A stretch of 64,000 nt of DNA from an uncultured Clostridia bacterium (GTDB lineage: Bacteria > Bacillota_A > Clostridia > TANB77 > CAG-508): NCBI GenBank assembly GCA_944393405.1, contig CALYAC010000003.1:68783-132782 (forward strand). The letters run 5' to 3'. How positions within the stretch are numbered: the first letter of the stretch is position 1; every line of letters begins with the position of its first letter. Made by a program: the position numbers and the translations under genes. Below the pieces are notes generated by a model. That model had not been told where the DNA came from. It saw only the letters and a list, made by a program, of their open reading frames with translations, and did no database searches. Positions 36,746 to 48,080 of this stretch are shown one piece after another.

Positions 36746-37912
36746 TTATTTAGCTATAGCTGTAAATGATAACATTAAACCTCCACAAGTATTTGCTCCA
36801 TGATCTTTTGATCCATATTCACCAAATGTAAATACAGTCATAAAAGGAACTCCATTAGCTTCTTTATTTAACTTTTTAGCTACTTCATCTATTCTATCAC
36901 CTATTCCTAATTTTCTTCCTCCACAATGAACTAAAAGATATGCACCAACATCTTCTCTTAAATTCTTTTTAGCCTCTTTTAAAGTTTTTCCTGTTGATTC
37001 TATTAGTTCATCTACTGTTGCTTCCATTTGAATAACAGCTGTATTAACTGCTAAATCATTTCCTATATTCATAGAATAATCATCATTTCCATTCATTGGA
37101 TGACGAATTGCAATTAAATCTCCCAATCTATCTTTTACTCCAAGAGGTGCTAAAATTGTTTCAGAAAGTAATTTTCCTCCTGCCAAATCTTTTAATCTTT
37201 TTCCTGTCCATGAAGCATATTTCTTCATTGCAGGAATACCATCTATTTCAACTAATTTTCTTTTTCCTTCTAATTTTGTTATAATTCCTGAATTCGTTGT
37301 TTCATGATATGCACCTGTATATACATTTGCCATTTTCTTATCTGTGTAGAAAAATGCTACAGCACAACCATCAGAAAATACCGCATCATTTGTGTATATT
37401 TTCCATTCTCCAGATACCGTATTATCTGCTGCACTTCCTCCAAAAAATGGTACTCTACCAATTATATCTTCGATTCCTTTTAGATAATCTTCTTCTTCAC
37501 CTGGTGAAGCTACCATATAGAAATAAGCTGGCGCTTTATTCATTCCTGCTTTTGCCATAGCTTCTTTTGCAATCATTCTTCCTGTTGCTCTAGCATCTTT
37601 TTGTTTACTTAGACCTGCAACACTTACTGTTGTATCAGGATCTCCTAATGCCATAATTCCTACAAATCCATTTTCTGATGAAATATATCCATCAGGAACA
37701 ATAATACCTCCACTTGATGTACATCCTATAATTGGTGCTGTACCAAGTTCTGATTTTGCTCCATCAAGAACTTTTTTTACATCATTATCTGATGATGTAT
37801 ATAAAAATGCCACTTTAGTTTGGACTAAATCTACTACAGCTTTTTTTGCTGAATCTTTTCCTGCTTCATAATTGTCTGCTTCTGTACTCCATCCTATGTT
37901 AGCTTTTAACAT
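36746..37912 (-). CDS. FIST-domain sensor protein
   Basis: A 388-residue protein with FIST N (about 20-205) and FIST C (about 215-365) domains, which are proposed to bind small ligands such as amino acids. Visible marks are IIGCTSSGGIIV, GRVPFFGGSAADN and the C-terminal GVPFMTVFTFGEYG. It carries no kinase or methyl-acceptor part, so it would need a partner. The start is the ATG at 37910-37912 after RBS GGAGGAAT; an upstream TTG in frame is less likely. It is first in the unit with aldehyde and alcohol dehydrogenase, so a link to sensing the fermented substrate is plausible. Confidence 0.88.
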   Translation of the reverse strand: MLKANIGWSTEADNYEAGKDSAKKAVVDLVQTKVAFLYTSSDNDVKKVLDGAKSELGTAPIIGCTSSGGIIVPDGYISSENGFVGIMALGDPDTTVSVAGLSKQKDARATGRMIAKEAMAKAGMNKAPAYFYMVASPGEEEDYLKGIEDIIGRVPFFGGSAADNTVSGEWKIYTNDAVFSDGCAVAFFYTDKKMANVYTGAYHETTNSGIITKLEGKRKLVEIDGIPAMKKYASWTGKRLKDLAGGKLLSETILAPLGVKDRLGDLIAIRHPMNGNDDYSMNIGNDLAVNTAVIQMEATVDELIESTGKTLKEAKKNLREDVGAYLLVHCGGRKLGIGDRIDEVAKKLNKEANGVPFMTVFTFGEYGSKDHGANTCGGLMLSFTAIAK

Positions 37913-38101
37913 ATTAATTCCTCCTTTGTCTATCAAATAAATTTATTATATCCAAATTATATACTTAATATTAATTTTTGACAATAATTTTCACAAAATT
38001 GTTACATTGAAAAATTTCATTATTTTATTATTTTTCCTTGTTATATTAAATCAAATTTTACTGTAACTATAAAACTGTATATTCATAAAGGAGGTAATTT
38101 T

Positions 38102-38185
38102 ATGAATATAACTTTACCAACACAAAACTTAAATGCATCCGGGTTTACGTATTCGGAATGGAATTTTGTATTTAAGACATGGTGA
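38102..38185 (+). CDS. Short 5' open frame preceding the HNH gene (probable N-terminus out of frame)
   Basis: ATG at 38102 has an excellent RBS (AAAGGAGG, 7-base spacing), but the frame stops after 27 codons. After NITLPTQNLNASG the HNH frame (+1) continues as GLRIRNGILYL, which reads like one protein. So the natural HNH start may be here with a +1 change near GCATCCGGGT. No CGG codon is in frame at that point, unlike the six recoding sites. Confidence 0.4.
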   Translation: MNITLPTQNLNASGFTYSEWNFVFKTW

Positions 38186-38738
38186 ATCTTTTCAAAATGT
38201 TATCTATAGGCTAACTTATTTCATGAAAGGGAAAAATTTTTGCTACTATTGTAAAAAGAAAATCCCAAGAAATGAAATCACGATGGATCATATGTATCCT
38301 CGGTCTGTAGGAGGACCAACAATTCCTCAAAACCTTTTACCTGCATGCAAAAGCTGTAATGGTAGTAAATCAGATATGACATATGAACAATATATGACAT
38401 TATTGTCACTTGGTCCATTTGAAGCTGATAGCTATCTAAGCAAAATAACTGCACTTAAGGAAGGATATAAAAAGATTGGTTCTTTTCAGATTCCATCTGA
38501 CTGGATTACTCCTGTCAAAACTGATAACATCCATACCAATATAGATTTTGCAAATCTTGTTTCCACTAAATATGACAAGGTTAAAAAATACTATGAAACA
38601 TATGGAAGTTTTCAATATCCCATAGTACTCGACAGGAAGAACTTTTCTCTAGATGGTTTCTATGTTTTATTTGTCGCCAAATCTCTTGACGTCGAATATA
38701 TTCCTGCAATTGTACTTGATAATGTTGAAATGAGATAA
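38133..38738 (+). CDS. HNH endonuclease family protein
   Basis: A 201-residue protein with a zinc-braced HNH nuclease domain: CYYCKKKIP and CKSCNGSKSD as Cys pairs, and MDHMYPRSVGG with the catalytic His. Members include restriction and homing enzymes, but the target here is unknown. The ATG at 38133 lacks an RBS, and a strong RBS lies before an ATG at 38102 in another frame, so the 5' end is uncertain and the gene may be broken. CGG is used as arginine within the catalytic motif (PRS), where the family has Arg, and also in RIRNG. Composition is higher in G+C than flanking genes. Probably acquired. Confidence 0.8.
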   Translation: MHPGLRIRNGILYLRHGESFQNVIYRLTYFMKGKNFCYYCKKKIPRNEITMDHMYPRSVGGPTIPQNLLPACKSCNGSKSDMTYEQYMTLLSLGPFEADSYLSKITALKEGYKKIGSFQIPSDWITPVKTDNIHTNIDFANLVSTKYDKVKKYYETYGSFQYPIVLDRKNFSLDGFYVLFVAKSLDVEYIPAIVLDNVEMR

Positions 38739-38772
38739 GCCCAATCAAGACATTTTTTATGAATTGAAAAAA

Positions 38773-38808
38773 GGAAGAAGCAAGTCATTTTTAACACTTG
38801 CTTCTTCC
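38773..38808. terminator. Bidirectional terminator between HNH gene and 38820-39065
   Basis: Perfect 13-bp arms GGAAGAAGCAAGT and ACTTGCTTCTTCC with A- and T-runs on either side, so it works for both converging genes. Confidence 0.9.
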
Positions 38809-38819
38809 TTTTTGTTTTA

Positions 38820-39065
38820 TTACTCCGCTACACCAATTTTATATTCAATATTTTCCATATGCGGAAACATTTCTTTTACTCTTTTAAGAGTAATCATACT
38901 ATGTCTAGGTTGTGGATTTTTTTCATCCTCTGTTAATAATTTTTGTGTATAGCAATTTTCTGCTGTTTTATATAGTAAATATCTATTTCTTACATATGTG
39001 TAATACATCTGATATCCATCATCTAAATTATTTTTAAATTGAATAAAAGTATATTTTCCGTCCAT
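38820..39065 (-). CDS. Small conserved-looking protein of unknown function
   Basis: An 81-residue cytoplasmic protein, rich in Tyr and Lys, starting MDGKYTFIQFKNNLDDGYQ. No motif is recognised. Resident codon use and an RBS (AAGGAG) before the ATG support a real gene. It follows 39076-39927 by 10 bases and ligA beyond, so it is probably the last gene of that unit. Confidence 0.65.
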   Translation of the reverse strand: MDGKYTFIQFKNNLDDGYQMYYTYVRNRYLLYKTAENCYTQKLLTEDEKNPQPRHSMITLKRVKEMFPHMENIEYKIGVAE

Positions 39066-39075
39066 ATAGTTCTCC

Positions 39076-39927
39076 TTAAATTATTAAATCAGAAGGCAAT
39101 ATATCTATTTTACTATCTTTAGAATCTTCGCCTTTTTCTTCTTTTTTATCATCATTAGAGTGTTTTGCTACAACATCTGAATAATCAATACCTTCTACTC
39201 TTAAGCTTCCTTTAAAAGCATCTTCGTTATTCTTTTGTTCTTCTTCGTTTACATTTCCCTCTCTTCTTTTTTGAGCTTTTCTTTCCTCCATTATATTTTC
39301 AATTGTATTATTTACTCTATCTAGAATAATATGTTCTTCTCTATCTAATATTCCTTTAATTTCTTCTGGATGAACTGTTCTTATTAAACTTCTAACTTCA
39401 TACGAAATTTCTTCTGCTATATCTTCACATTTTGGATCCATTCCTATTGCTCTTGAAGAATAATATCTAACATTTTGCATAACATCTGATATCATATCTG
39501 CAATTTTATTTGCAACAAACTCATTAGTTTTAGACTCATCTATACTTTCTTGCATTCTTTGTGGAATTTCACCTGGTTTAGCCTTGTCAAAATTTTCTGG
39601 CTCTCCTTCATATTTTTTTAGAGGAATTAATGATGCTTCTATCAAACTTGGAACATTAGGCATATCACTAAATCCTCCATCTTTCCACTGTTCATAAGTT
39701 TTAGGTAAAAGTTTAGACATTAAAATATATTCCTCTTCATCTAAATATCTTCCTGAAAGATTGATTCTTGTTCCCATTCTTTTTTTAAAAATATCATCAT
39801 ATTTTTCTAGTATTTCTCTTAAATCTTTTATTTTACCTTTAGCATAATCCATTAAGTCTTGTCTTCCTTCTTCAGTACTCATAATATCATGTATTATTTC
39901 TCTTTTCACATCATCAAAGTCCATCAT
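39076..39927 (-). CDS. Acidic helical protein of unknown function
   Basis: A 283-residue cytoplasmic protein, mostly helical and charged, with no membrane span or known motif. Residues 1-60 have a heptad-like pattern; residues 205-270 are low-complexity Lys/Glu/Asp (MEERKAQKRREGNVNEEEQ). It lies 9 bases downstream of ligA and 10 bases upstream of a small gene, so it shares their transcript. A role linked to DNA ligation is not shown. Confidence 0.6.
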   Translation of the reverse strand: MMDFDDVKREIIHDIMSTEEGRQDLMDYAKGKIKDLREILEKYDDIFKKRMGTRINLSGRYLDEEEYILMSKLLPKTYEQWKDGGFSDMPNVPSLIEASLIPLKKYEGEPENFDKAKPGEIPQRMQESIDESKTNEFVANKIADMISDVMQNVRYYSSRAIGMDPKCEDIAEEISYEVRSLIRTVHPEEIKGILDREEHIILDRVNNTIENIMEERKAQKRREGNVNEEEQKNNEDAFKGSLRVEGIDYSDVVAKHSNDDKKEEKGEDSKDSKIDILPSDLII

Positions 39928-39936
39928 ATCCCCTCC

Positions 39937-42535
<2,599 letters not shown>

Positions 42536-42759
42536 GTTTTTCATTCCTCTCACATAATTTTAGATTTTTATATTATTTATATTACAAAAATTCTTAATAC
42601 ATTATATATAAATAATTTAAAAAAATAAATAGTAAAGTTAAATTTTTTTATTTTCTTTTATTAAAACTTTTTTATTTTTATTATCTTTATTTCTTGTTAC
42701 TCTACTAATTATTTATTCTAAACATAACTATACCACTCCAATATTGCATTTTATGTAAA

Positions 42760-42835
42760 TTTATGATAACAATGACGCTGATGGTGCATCATGTCATGAA
42801 AAACACGAAGACAGAGAAAGTTAAAATAATGACTA
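42760..42835 (+). other. GC-richer remnant in a 390-base gap
   Basis: The gap 42554-42942 is mostly AT-rich without a gene. At 42760-42835 the base composition rises (ACGCTGATGGTGCATCATG), and one short frame reads NNDADGASCHEKHED before a stop. It may be the tail of a lost foreign gene, with the terminator at 42851-42885 following in the same direction. Weak evidence. Confidence 0.25.
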
Positions 42836-42850
42836 AAGTTTCAAAAAAAT

Positions 42851-42885
42851 ACCATATGGAGGCTCTAAAGCAGTCTCCATATGGT
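42851..42885. terminator. Bidirectional terminator
   Basis: Perfect 11-bp arms ACCATATGGAG and CTCCATATGGT with a 13-nt loop; ATTTTATTTTATT on one side and a run of A on the other. Confidence 0.85.
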
Positions 42886-42942
42886 ATTTTATTTTATTGA
42901 AAATTAACTATATTTTATTTTTACCAAATTTAGATTAGCAAT

Positions 42943-43227
42943 TTATCTACTATTTTGAACAATATCTACAATATCTGCAATATATTCACCTATTACTGGA
43001 ATATTCCATGTAACAACCTTCTGTAATATTATTACTATTATAGCAGTTATAATTGTAACTCCAATGCCAATTCCAATTCCTTTTGCTATACCAGACCAAA
43101 TATTTCTAAATAACAATTCTTTTTTATTACCTAAAAGTTCAGCTAAATCTAAAACCTTATTTTTCATTAATAAGTAATTTAGATCATCTAATTTTTTATT
43201 TAGTTCACTATATAACTTTCTTTTCAT
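42943..43227 (-). CDS. DUF5665-like small membrane protein
   Basis: A 94-residue protein with a charged helical start (MKRKLYSELNKKLDDLNYLL), a membrane span rich in Gly and Ile at about residues 45-70, and the C-terminal VTWNIPVIGEYIADIVDIVQ. This layout, including the phrase PVIGxxIADIV, matches the DUF5665 family of Firmicutes, whose role is unknown. Resident codon use; RBS is weak. Confidence 0.7.
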   Translation of the reverse strand: MKRKLYSELNKKLDDLNYLLMKNKVLDLAELLGNKKELLFRNIWSGIAKGIGIGIGVTIITAIIVIILQKVVTWNIPVIGEYIADIVDIVQNSR

Positions 43228-43293
43228 AATTTCTCTCTAAAACTTAATTTGTTTTAGTATAAACCTTTAAATTATATTTTATTCATAAAAAAC

Positions 43294-43322
43294 GGGGAAA
43301 TCTGATAAAATCAAACTTCCCC
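43294..43322 (-). terminator. Terminator of the 144-residue gene
   Basis: Arms GGGGAA and TTCCCC extended by an inner TTTGAT/ATCAGA pairing. On the minus strand GTTTTTTATG follows. Confidence 0.8.
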
Positions 43323-43333
43323 TTAATCCAAAA

Positions 43334-43768
43334 TTATGGTTTAATATCTCTGTTAATCCACATCACCCACCAGTACTTTTCTTCGATATAATTTTCAATA
43401 TCATCTGAGTATGCATATGCTTCGAGACCATTTTCTTTAGTCATTCCTCTAACATAAATCATAATTTCATCGATGTTTCTTAGTTTCTCTTGTGACATCA
43501 AAAAAACTTCAGTAAGCCTTTTTACTCTAATTTCGCTCTGAGTTTCGGCATCTTTGATTTTAACAATCATACTTATCCCATTGGCATGCTTTGTGATTTC
43601 AACAGATATGTAGTCAATCCGTTCAAGTTCTATACCTGAAAAGTAGTTAAACTTTTCGCTAATCTTTTTCCATATCCATCTAGCCACTTCTAAATTATCC
43701 ATAGACTTGGACATACTTAGTTTTGAATCGATAATTTCCCTTAGAGTTTTGTTTCGTTCAGTTGCCAT
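43334..43768 (-). CDS. Unrecognised cytoplasmic protein, foreign composition
   Basis: A 144-residue protein I do not recognise. It has a helical N-terminal half (EVARWIWKKISEKF), a beta-rich middle (YISVEITKHANGISMIVKIKDAE) and a Trp-rich C-terminus (YWWVMWINRDI). No membrane span or signal. RBS AAGAGGTG precedes the ATG. G+C is higher than the adjoining genes; CGG is in frame as arginine in LERIDY. It stands as a single unit with its own terminator, similar in style to 3781-4116 and 33099-33948. Confidence 0.6.
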   Translation of the reverse strand: MATERNKTLREIIDSKLSMSKSMDNLEVARWIWKKISEKFNYFSGIELERIDYISVEITKHANGISMIVKIKDAETQSEIRVKRLTEVFLMSQEKLRNIDEIMIYVRGMTKENGLEAYAYSDDIENYIEEKYWWVMWINRDIKP

Positions 43769-43883
43769 ATTTTAGCACCTCTTAACAGCTATCAAAAGTG
43801 TTATAACGGATAAAATCTATTATACTCTTTTACTTATATTATGTCAATTGTCTTGTCCTATTCTTTTTCTTAAAATAAAAAAA

Positions 43884-43902
43884 GAATAGCTTTTTGCTAT
43901 CC
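43884..43902 (-). terminator. Terminator of rpmE
   Basis: Arms GAATAGC and GCTATCC with a 5-nt loop. On the minus strand TTTTTTTATTTT follows. It is 6 bases past the rpmE stop. Confidence 0.85.
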
Positions 43903-43907
43903 TAATT

Positions 43908-44108
43908 TTATTGAATTCCATATTTTTTCTTGAATCTATCTGCTCTACCACCTGTTGTTTCTCTTTTTAAGTTACCTGTCCAATATGGATGACATTTTGA
44001 ACAAACATCAACTTTCATATCAGCTTTTGTTGAATTTGTTTTCATAACATTTCCACAAGCACATGTGATAGTTGCTTCTGTATAATTTGGATGTAATCCT
44101 TCTTTCAT
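43908..44108 (-). CDS. rpmE: 50S ribosomal protein L31 (zinc-binding type)
   Basis: A 66-residue ribosomal protein of the central protuberance. It keeps the Cys ligands of the C+ form (CACGN and CSKCHPYWTG), so it binds zinc. It starts MKEGLHPNY and ends RFKKKYGIQ, both typical. An AGGTGAA RBS is upstream and a strong terminator downstream. Confidence 0.96.
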   Translation of the reverse strand: MKEGLHPNYTEATITCACGNVMKTNSTKADMKVDVCSKCHPYWTGNLKRETTGGRADRFKKKYGIQ

Positions 44109-44204
44109 TTTGTATTCACCTCTCCCTTATCTTTTTAAAACGCTATTTTATATGATAACATATTTATATATTTTTTTCAAGTATTTCTTTCTTATATTTT
44201 AGAT

Positions 44205-44360
44205 TTATATTTCTTCTTCTTTTTTTTGCTCTATATACTCTGCAGAACTTTGTAATTCTTGCTGTAAAGAAGCTTTATGTACTAATTTATTAACTATGTT
44301 AAATAAACAAGCAATAATTAAAATTATAAATAATACTTTTTTCCAAATTTTAGCTACCAT
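44205..44360 (-). CDS. Small single-span membrane protein (51 residues)
   Basis: An ORF starting MVAKIWKKVLFIILIIACL, with one membrane span at about residues 9-22 and a charged Gln/Glu/Lys tail. The RBS AAAGGAG lies 8 bases upstream of the ATG at 44360, and codon use is resident. The function is unknown; septum or stress-type small proteins look similar, which is not evidence for a role. Confidence 0.6.
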   Translation of the reverse strand: MVAKIWKKVLFIILIIACLFNIVNKLVHKASLQQELQSSAEYIEQKKEEEI

Positions 44361-44418
44361 ATCTATTTCTCCTTTTACATATATTATTATACTTATTTTT
44401 TTCTAAAATGTCAATATT

Positions 44419-44997
44419 CTACATATGTAATCTTCTATCTAATTCTTCTATAATATTTTTACCACACAATATTAAAGAAAAGATAAATGTAAATAGTGCT
44501 ATAGAACTAGATATTATTGTAAATATTGGATTTGTTATTATTCTATCAGAAAGTAATAATATTCCTAAAGGAATTTCACTAATTAAAAATATTATTAATT
44601 GATATATTGCATATTTATATTTATGAAAGCTAGATAAAGTAAGTACGAACATAGTAATATTTGCCACCATTATAATTATCGGAATTGCAAGGTTCACTGA
44701 CCAACCAGAATATCCTATAATATAATCTATGGCTAATAATAAAGCTGATATAATAATAAGTTGTACCATAACATTTGATGCAATATTTACATTTCTATGA
44801 ATAGAATACATTACAGTTATCCATGAATAAATAATTCCAATTATAACTATAAAACTCCATAAAAATCCTGTAGAAGTGCATATATTAGTAATTAAACATA
44901 TAATAGATACTATTATTGATAATATTATCATAACCCTTATAGCCATATTGTCTTTTTTTACGTTTCTAATTTTCGGATATAAAGTCATGAACACCAT
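44419..44997 (-). CDS. Multi-spanning membrane protein (DUF6320-like)
   Basis: A 192-residue integral membrane protein with about six spans and a short basic start (MTLYPKIRNVKKDN). It overlaps the 3' end of the acyltransferase gene by 32 bases, so the two are translationally coupled. In related Firmicutes a DUF6320 protein stands next to an alcohol acetyltransferase and an alpha/beta hydrolase in just this way. The function is unknown; modification or export of a lipid-like product is a guess from context. Confidence 0.65.
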   Translation of the reverse strand: MVFMTLYPKIRNVKKDNMAIRVMIILSIIVSIICLITNICTSTGFLWSFIVIIGIIYSWITVMYSIHRNVNIASNVMVQLIIISALLLAIDYIIGYSGWSVNLAIPIIIMVANITMFVLTLSSFHKYKYAIYQLIIFLISEIPLGILLLSDRIITNPIFTIISSSIALFTFIFSLILCGKNIIEELDRRLHM

Positions 44998-46246
44998 TCC
45001 CTTCTACATTAATTTCAATTCCTTCTTCTCTAAGTTTCATGCAAAATTCTTCTTCTACTTCTGTACTTTCTAGACTAGAAGTAAATGAAAATACTAAATT
45101 GTTTTCAAATGAGCACGCTGAACATTTTATTTTCTCTACTGATTCTGGGGCAATAAGCATCAAAAACTTATCAATATATTTTTGATATTCCCCTATTATA
45201 CCAACTCTTCCTATATTAGAAAAAGTAGTAGTTGTATATTTTCTTATTTCTACATAACTTAATTTGACAATAACAAGTTTGAGAAATAATGGTATTAATT
45301 TTATAAATAAATTATTTCCTAGTTTAACATTTGATGACATTGTTTTACTTATTTCATCTTTTGTAAGTCTTTTATTAAAATCATCATGAACAAATTTTAA
45401 TAAATTGTCAAAATTTAAAAAGTTTTTATTATTCATATCAGTCTGAACATTTATATAACTAAAAAAATTACTTACAGTTTCTGATTTAAAATATTTTTTT
45501 AAATCTACAGGAATACATATTTTAATTGGTCTTTTTCCTTTATACTTTTTGTAATTTGAATTATATATTGCATAAATAATACATGCTGTTAAAAATTGAG
45601 TTATAGTAACATTTTTTTCTTTTGCTTTTGATTTTAATTGTTCTAAATTAATGTTAACATGTATTACTCCAATTGCAGATAAAGGTAATTTTCTACCTTT
45701 TAAAATATATGCTTTTTTTCCACCTTTTGCATTTTTTGATTTTTTATTATAATTTTTTAAATAATCATCTTCTGTATTATTAGAAATCTTTCTTTCTATT
45801 CTTAATTTTTTATTAAATTCTTCTGGATGTGCAAGTTCAATATATGTATATACTATTTCTCTTAAAAAGATTATTCCACTATTTCCATCAGTTAATGAAT
45901 GAAATATATCTAAATTAATTTTATTTTCATAGTATGTAACTTTAAATAAGTAATCATTATTTGTTTTTGGATCAATATATTTACACGGATAATTTTTTTC
46001 TTTTTCTATTATTACTTTTTTGTTGTTATCTTCAAAATAATACCAAAATAATCCTTTTTTTAACTTTACTTTAAAAGAGCTTAAATTTTTTAATACCATT
46101 TCTACAGATTTTTTTAATATTTGAGGATTGATCTTTTCATTTAATACAGCTGATAATCTAAATACACTACTATATTTTTTGCTTGACGCTATAGGAAATA
46201 TTTTAGCAGAATTATCTAATCTTCTCCAATTATTGGATTTTTGCAT
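44966..46246 (-). CDS. Alcohol acetyltransferase/condensation-type acyltransferase
   Basis: A 426-residue CoA-dependent acyltransferase of the condensation-domain fold. The catalytic HxxxDG motif is HSLTDG at about residue 130 (LDIFHSLTDGNSG), and the second-half signature region (TTTFSNIGRVGI) follows. Such proteins transfer acyl groups to alcohols or to the hydroxyls of lipids. The substrate is unknown. It sits directly after the alpha/beta hydrolase gene and overlaps the membrane protein gene, forming a three-gene unit. Confidence 0.82.
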   Translation of the reverse strand: MQKSNNWRRLDNSAKIFPIASSKKYSSVFRLSAVLNEKINPQILKKSVEMVLKNLSSFKVKLKKGLFWYYFEDNNKKVIIEKEKNYPCKYIDPKTNNDYLFKVTYYENKINLDIFHSLTDGNSGIIFLREIVYTYIELAHPEEFNKKLRIERKISNNTEDDYLKNYNKKSKNAKGGKKAYILKGRKLPLSAIGVIHVNINLEQLKSKAKEKNVTITQFLTACIIYAIYNSNYKKYKGKRPIKICIPVDLKKYFKSETVSNFFSYINVQTDMNNKNFLNFDNLLKFVHDDFNKRLTKDEISKTMSSNVKLGNNLFIKLIPLFLKLVIVKLSYVEIRKYTTTTFSNIGRVGIIGEYQKYIDKFLMLIAPESVEKIKCSACSFENNLVFSFTSSLESTEVEEEFCMKLREEGIEINVEGNGVHDFISEN

Positions 46247-47098
46247 CTATTTACTCTCCTTTTTTAATATTTCAATTATTTTTTCATATCCTTCTTTTGC
46301 ATGTAATACTTTGCTTTTATGTTTCATTAATGGAAAATTATGTATTGCACCTTCATATTCAATAAATTTTATCTTTTCTTTATTAGAATTAGCAAATTTT
46401 TTAGCATCTGGATTTAACATATCCTTTGTTCCAGATAGCATATATATATTCTTTAGTTTATCTGTTGGTCCAAGTACTGGATTAACTAAATAGCTTCTTA
46501 GTCCATTTTTTCCAGCATATCTTTTTCCAGATATTTTAAGTAAAGGTTTTTTTAAGACTGGATCATCTATTTTATCAATATCTGGATTAGTCATTCTTAC
46601 ATCAAGCCAAGGTGAAATTAATATAGTTTTATCTGGTAATCTTCTTTTTAATTTTCCATTTCTTTGATATAAAGCTAGAGCAAGACCAGCTCCTGCAGAA
46701 TCTCCCATTAATACAAATTCTTTATTGTCCAAATTTTCAACTATATTTTTATATAATGGTTCCATCATTTTAAAAACTTTAAGATAAGTATTTTCGGGAG
46801 TTAGTGGATAATCTGGTGCAATTATTGTTGCATCAGTCTCATTTATTACGTCTTTAAAAAATGTCCAATGATACTTTTCAAGTTCTCCAACATATGAACC
46901 ACCATGTATATATAATATTATTTTATTACTTTTTCTGTATTCTGGTGAAATAACAAAAACATCTCTTCCCATAAATTTAACTGTCTTAAAATTATAATTT
47001 CTAAATACATCTTTTGGAAGTTTGGATGTTGCAACTCTTAATTCATAATATATCATTCCTAATAAAATTATAAGTAAAATAATAAATAGTATTTGCAT
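46247..47098 (-). CDS. Alpha/beta hydrolase of the HSL/esterase group, membrane-anchored
   Basis: A 283-residue hydrolase. A membrane span occupies residues 1-18, and the catalytic domain has HGGSYVG (oxyanion hole), GDSAGAGLA (nucleophile Ser at about residue 142), DPVLKKP (acid region) and AIHNFPLM (His). It resembles acetyl esterases and hormone-sensitive lipase. Anchoring in the membrane suggests a lipid or envelope ester as substrate. It is the first gene of the unit with the acyltransferase, stop and start being adjacent, so making and breaking of the same ester is possible. Confidence 0.85.
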   Translation of the reverse strand: MQILFIILLIILLGMIYYELRVATSKLPKDVFRNYNFKTVKFMGRDVFVISPEYRKSNKIILYIHGGSYVGELEKYHWTFFKDVINETDATIIAPDYPLTPENTYLKVFKMMEPLYKNIVENLDNKEFVLMGDSAGAGLALALYQRNGKLKRRLPDKTILISPWLDVRMTNPDIDKIDDPVLKKPLLKISGKRYAGKNGLRSYLVNPVLGPTDKLKNIYMLSGTKDMLNPDAKKFANSNKEKIKFIEYEGAIHNFPLMKHKSKVLHAKEGYEKIIEILKKESK

Positions 47099-47337
47099 AA
47101 TTAACTATCCTTTTCTTTATTTTATATACTATATTATATAATAAAATATAATAAATTTTGCTTTTTATATTTCTTATTTTAATTATTTATTTTTAAATTT
47201 TTCTATTTTATAATTTTTTACTTTTTAATTTTTTACTTTATGTTTTTTTATTTCCAATTTTATCATATCAATTATATTAATATTTTTTTATTTTCTGTAA
47301 AAAATATTATAAACACATTTTTAAGAGGTGCATTTAT

Positions 47338-47977
47338 ATGAATAAAAAATGGATAATATTTCTTGTTTTACTTTTCATAATTATACGGTACTATATTATA
47401 TTTCATTTTTACAAATAATTCAAGTATTCAAAAAAATGAAAACTATGGTGCAAGTCAAATATCTACAACTGTTAATAATGTAAATAATGATATTTATAAT
47501 ACTAATAACAAGACTCTTGTAGAATCTAAAATTAGCAGTTTTTCCACTCCAATACTTGATGATAATAAAAACAGAGTAAATAATATTAAAATAACATCTT
47601 CTAGAATTAGTGGTACAATTGTAAAAAGTGGGAAAGAATTTTCTTTTTGCGATATTGTAGGAAAACCTTCCAAAGAAGATGGATATAAAGAAGCACATGC
47701 ATTTGTTAATGGTAAAGTTGTTAATTCGGTTGGCGGTGGTAACTGCCAAGTTAGTACTACAATTTACAATGCAGTTAAAAAAATTGATGGAATAAAAATA
47801 ACTGAAAGGCATGAACATGATAAACCTGTAGGTTATATTGAGCAAGGAAAAGATGCTACTATTGCATATGACTACTATGACTTAAAATTTGAAAATAACA
47901 CAAGTTACGATATTAAATTACACGCATATATAAAAAATAATAAAGTTTGTGTAGATGTATATAAATTAACTTATTAA
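47338..47977 (+). CDS. VanW family protein, needing one +1 frameshift
   Basis: With a +1 shift at the in-frame CGG (47386-47388, codon 17) the product is 212 residues. It has a membrane anchor (FLVLLFIII then GTILYFIF) and an extracytoplasmic VanW domain with SGKEFSFCDIVGKPS, GYKEAHAFVNGKVV and the hallmark GGGNCQVSTTIYNAV. VanW proteins occur with glycopeptide-resistance genes but are widespread; their role is unsettled. The CGG lies in the membrane span; unshifted translation stops nine codons later, and no other start in the shifted frame precedes the domain. RBS AAGAGGTG fits the ATG at 47338. Length is 3n+1 bases. Confidence 0.9.
47386..47388 (+). other. CGG +1 recoding site in the vanW gene
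   Basis: Read as ATA CGG T. Dropping the C gives GGT ACT ATA (GTI) and keeps the membrane span and the VanW domain in one chain. The only site with T after CGG. Confidence 0.85.
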
Positions 47978-48004
47978 AATCTTTAATTTTATTTTTTATA
48001 TATA

Positions 48005-48041
48005 AAACTGAGAAATAGATATTTTTTCTACTTCTCAGTTT
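48005..48041. terminator. Bidirectional terminator between vanW and the ankyrin gene
   Basis: Arms AAACTGAGAA and TTCTCAGTTT plus inner TAG/CTA pairing, with T-rich DNA on both sides for the two converging genes. Confidence 0.85.
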
Positions 48042-48080
48042 ATTTTTATAAATATTTTTAATTATTATTTTTATTAATTT

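Noticed and set aside
42773..42910. 45-codon plus-strand frame starting MITMTLMVHHVM
   Set aside because: No RBS, and it reads through a strong hairpin terminator.
47420..47845. 141-codon minus-strand open frame
   Set aside because: It is antisense to the VanW domain, which has clear family motifs on the plus strand.
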